Shown here: positions 6,906 through 8,915 of the stretch, one piece after another | How positions within the stretch are numbered: the first letter of the stretch is position 1 | How the letters are laid out: every line of letters begins with the position of its first letter | NCBI GenBank assembly: GCA_002713825.1 | Contig: PAUU01000010.1 | Location: forward strand, 1 to 8,915 | DNA length: 8,915 nucleotides | Direction of reading: 5' to 3' | From: Acidiferrobacteraceae bacterium | GTDB taxonomy: Bacteria > Pseudomonadota > Gammaproteobacteria > Arenicellales > UBA868 | Notes under the pieces: generated by a model | The model's input: only the letters and a program-made list of their open reading frames with translations | Database searches by the model: none | Told to the model about the DNA's origin: nothing | Program-made: the position numbers and the translations under genes

Positions 6906-8213
6906 ATGCTCGGTACGCCCAATCTCAAACCAACTCCACCGGCTATGCTCGCTTGGGCCGTGTGGTCTTTGGGGGCAGGTCTATTTCTTTTGGGGTTTTT
7001 CCATCGGGTGGCACCGGCTGTGCTTCATCGGGAACTCAGTCTGGACTTCGGGCTAAGCGCCGCCTCCCTAGGGAGTCTGTCAGCGTTGTACTTCTATTCT
7101 TATGTTGCAATGCAGATTCCGACGGGACTCCTCGCTGATCGATACGGACCCCGCCGCTTGCTGACGGCAGGTCTTGTGCTCAGCACCCTCGGTGCGGTGA
7201 TTTTTGCCTTGGCGCCGTCCCTGTTCTGGGCAGGTGTTGGACGATTGCTGATCGGTGCGTTTGTCGCTGTAGGGTTTGTCTGTACGCTGAAACTTGCGAC
7301 ACACTGGTTGGCGCCTGAGCGTTTCGCACTGGCCGCTGGATTACTGCTCGTCGCCGGAATGACAGGCGCTGTGTTCGCGGGTGTGCCACTGCATCTGGCA
7401 AGTGAGGCATTCGGCTGGCGCATCGTCACCGTTGTGGCAGGAATTGTCGGTCTGATTTTGGCTGGCGCAGTCTGGATCATCGTGCGGGATGATCCGACTG
7501 ATCGGGGATACTTAGGTTATGTGAGTACGACCCATACAAAGGCGTCGGGCGAAACCGAGTGGCAAAAATTGAAACGGGTTTTTTCTTATCGGAACACCGC
7601 GTTACTTGCTCTGGCGCCCGGAGGCATCGTCGGCTCGGTGCTCGCCTTCTCCGGGCTTTGGGGAATACCGTTTTTGACAAATGTTTACGGGATGTCCTCA
7701 GCGATTGCGGCGACCGTCTGCTCTGGCATCATGTTGGCCTGGGCGTTTAGCGGACCGGTTTTCGGTTTACTTTCTGAGAGGATCGGATTGCGCCGGCGGC
7801 CCTATCTGGTTGGGACCTGTCTTGCGGCGGGGTGTTGGTCTGCTGTGATTTTGATACCGGATCTGCCGCAAAGTTTTCTAGTGGCGTTGTTACTTGGTGC
7901 CGGTTTCTTTTCTGGTGGAATGATCCTTGGGTTCACTCAAGCCAAAGAGTCTGTGCCCATGGCGCTGGCCGGCACGGTGTCGGGCGTGGTCAATATGGGG
8001 GTCATGTGCGGCCCCATGTTGCTGCAGCCGTTGATTGGCTGGTTGCTGGATCGATTGTGGCGCGGTAATGTGGGCGCTGAAGGAATCAGGGTTTATAGTT
8101 TTGGCAGTTATCGTCTTGGTTTTTTACTCATGCTGGCCTGGTTGGCGATTGCCATTGTCGCCATTGTGTTAACTCGGGAAACTCACGCCCGCCAACACTC
8201 CGACCCGAAATGA
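6906..8213 (+). CDS. Major facilitator superfamily (MFS) transporter, substrate unknown
   Basis: A 435-residue inner-membrane protein with 12 predicted helices, placed by eye at about 15-33, 54-74, 86-103, 107-127, 139-161, 172-192, 231-257, 264-288, 300-317, 322-342, 353-380 and 403-422. A hydrophilic central loop lies at 193-230. The MFS motif A is clear between helices 2 and 3, GLLADRYGPRRL (74-85), with a degenerate copy between helices 8 and 9, GLLSERIGLRRRP (287-299). The length is typical of a proton-coupled secondary transporter. Divergent placement from soxBDAG and the ligase gene 31 nt downstream suggest uptake of the amine or N-methyl compound metabolised here, but efflux is not excluded. 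No strong Shine-Dalgarno precedes the ATG at 6906. M14 (6945) is an alternative start, also without one, that would keep all helices. Confidence 0.9.
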   Translation: MLGTPNLKPTPPAMLAWAVWSLGAGLFLLGFFHRVAPAVLHRELSLDFGLSAASLGSLSALYFYSYVAMQIPTGLLADRYGPRRLLTAGLVLSTLGAVIFALAPSLFWAGVGRLLIGAFVAVGFVCTLKLATHWLAPERFALAAGLLLVAGMTGAVFAGVPLHLASEAFGWRIVTVVAGIVGLILAGAVWIIVRDDPTDRGYLGYVSTTHTKASGETEWQKLKRVFSYRNTALLALAPGGIVGSVLAFSGLWGIPFLTNVYGMSSAIAATVCSGIMLAWAFSGPVFGLLSERIGLRRRPYLVGTCLAAGCWSAVILIPDLPQSFLVALLLGAGFFSGGMILGFTQAKESVPMALAGTVSGVVNMGVMCGPMLLQPLIGWLLDRLWRGNVGAEGIRVYSFGSYRLGFLLMLAWLAIAIVAIVLTRETHARQHSDPK

Positions 8214-8244
8214 TCTGCCTAACCCTTTTTTCAGATCCAACGAT

Positions 8245-8915
8245 ATGAACGACCTCAGAGCGGAACTAGAGCCGTTTCTTGCTGCCCACCCAACGACGGA
8301 ATTCGTCGATGTATTGTTGCCGGATCTTTGCAACGTTATTCGGGGAAAACGGGTGAGCCGAAAGCATTTTGGCAAGCTTTATGACGAAGGCATCCTGTTG
8401 CCCAGCTCTACGTTCCTGTTGGATGTAAACGGCGTAGGGACAAATGCCGGAGGGCGGGGATTCTCAGACGGGGATCCCGATGTGACTGTGCTTCCGGTTC
8501 CCGGATCTCTTGCGCCTGTTCCTTGGGCGGGATCCGGTGCGGCACAAGTGTTGGGACTCCTTTACGAATTAGATGGAAGCCCCTGCGCTGTCGATCCAAG
8601 ACACGTGCTCCGCAACGTGGTCGCAAGGCTTGCGAGCGACGGCATTTATCCAGTCGTTGCCCTGGAGCTGGAGTTTTATCTGCTCGACGCTGAGAGAGCG
8701 GATTCGGGTAAAGCGCAGCCGCCGATACTCCCTGAGACGGGCAGGCTAGCCGAGCGCACACAGGTCTACAGCCTTGCGGACCTTGATGGCGTAAGCGGTT
8801 TTCTTGCGGAGATGGAGTCAGTCTGCGCTGCGCAGAGTGTACCGTTAGGAGGAGCCAGTTCCGAATATGCCGCGGGGCAGTTTGAGATCAACCTAGAGCA
8901 CGTCAATGATCCGGT
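8245..8915 (+). CDS. Glutamine synthetase family ligase, PuuA-like (gamma-glutamylputrescine synthetase type), N-terminal half
   Basis: The frame opened by the ATG at 8245 stays open to the window edge: 223 complete codons and 2 nt, about half the usual 440-470 residues. Residues 18-36 (TEFVDVLLPDLCNVIRGKR) and the segment up to about 90 match the GS beta-grasp domain of the PuuA group. The catalytic domain begins with VVALELEFYLL (137-147), holding the metal/glutamate-site glutamates E141 and E143. Next comes SSEYAAGQFEINL (205-217) with E207 and E214. The 7-residue spacing of these two glutamates and the FEINL ending follow PuuA rather than GlnA, and TQVYSLADL (172-180) also resembles PuuA. 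The reaction is ATP-dependent joining of glutamate's gamma-carboxyl to an amine. The actual amine is unknown. No good Shine-Dalgarno is present; the gene probably follows the transporter in one operon. The C-terminal half, with the remaining active-site residues, is outside the window. Confidence 0.9.
   Translation, partial: MNDLRAELEPFLAAHPTTEFVDVLLPDLCNVIRGKRVSRKHFGKLYDEGILLPSSTFLLDVNGVGTNAGGRGFSDGDPDVTVLPVPGSLAPVPWAGSGAAQVLGLLYELDGSPCAVDPRHVLRNVVARLASDGIYPVVALELEFYLLDAERADSGKAQPPILPETGRLAERTQVYSLADLDGVSGFLAEMESVCAAQSVPLGGASSEYAAGQFEINLEHVNDP

Noticed and set aside
6653..6928. A 91-codon minus-strand open frame filling the divergent intergenic region.
   Set aside because: It would start inside the transporter gene, crosses the operator-like dyad and shows no family features. 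The region is better explained as regulatory.

Overview
The window looks like a chromosomal segment of a proteobacterium. GC is moderate (mid-50s % by eye, not counted) and genes are tightly packed. There is no rRNA, tRNA, CRISPR array or insertion sequence. The class cannot be fixed from this sequence alone; alpha- or gammaproteobacterial is most plausible from the gene types.

Layout. (1) Positions 1-150 (+) hold the last 49 codons of an unrecognised gene. (2) Positions 189-1505 (+) encode a stand-alone FAD-dependent amine/amino-acid oxidoreductase of the DAO family. (3) Convergent to it, 6645 to 1534 (-), is a complete four-gene set for heterotetrameric sarcosine oxidase in the order soxB-soxD-soxA-soxG. 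The genes are separated by 6 nt or overlap by 4 and 8 nt, so this is surely one transcript. (4) Positions 6646-6905 form a 260-nt divergent intergenic region. It carries a perfect 8-bp inverted repeat with a 6-nt spacer (6839-6860), a good operator candidate for both directions. (5) Positions 6906-8213 (+) encode a 12-helix MFS transporter. (6) From 8245 (+) to the window end lies the first half of a glutamine-synthetase-family ligase that resembles gamma-glutamylputrescine synthetase (PuuA) rather than housekeeping GlnA.

Reading of the whole. SoxBDAG oxidatively demethylates sarcosine to glycine, passing the C1 unit to tetrahydrofolate on SoxA and reducing O2 to H2O2. The adjacent DAO-family flavoprotein could act on a related N-methylated or secondary amine. 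The transporter may import the substrate. The PuuA-like ligase would gamma-glutamylate an amine. Together this suggests a catabolic island for N-methylated amino acids or amines. Two details depart from the common pattern. The folate genes often found beside soxBDAG (glyA, purU, folD) are absent from this window, and a gamma-glutamyl-amine ligase is present. The latter leaves open that the tetramer handles a gamma-glutamylated or N-methylglutamate-type substrate, because N-methylglutamate dehydrogenase is homologous to SoxBDAG. Substrates of the oxidoreductase, transporter and ligase are not determined by the sequence.
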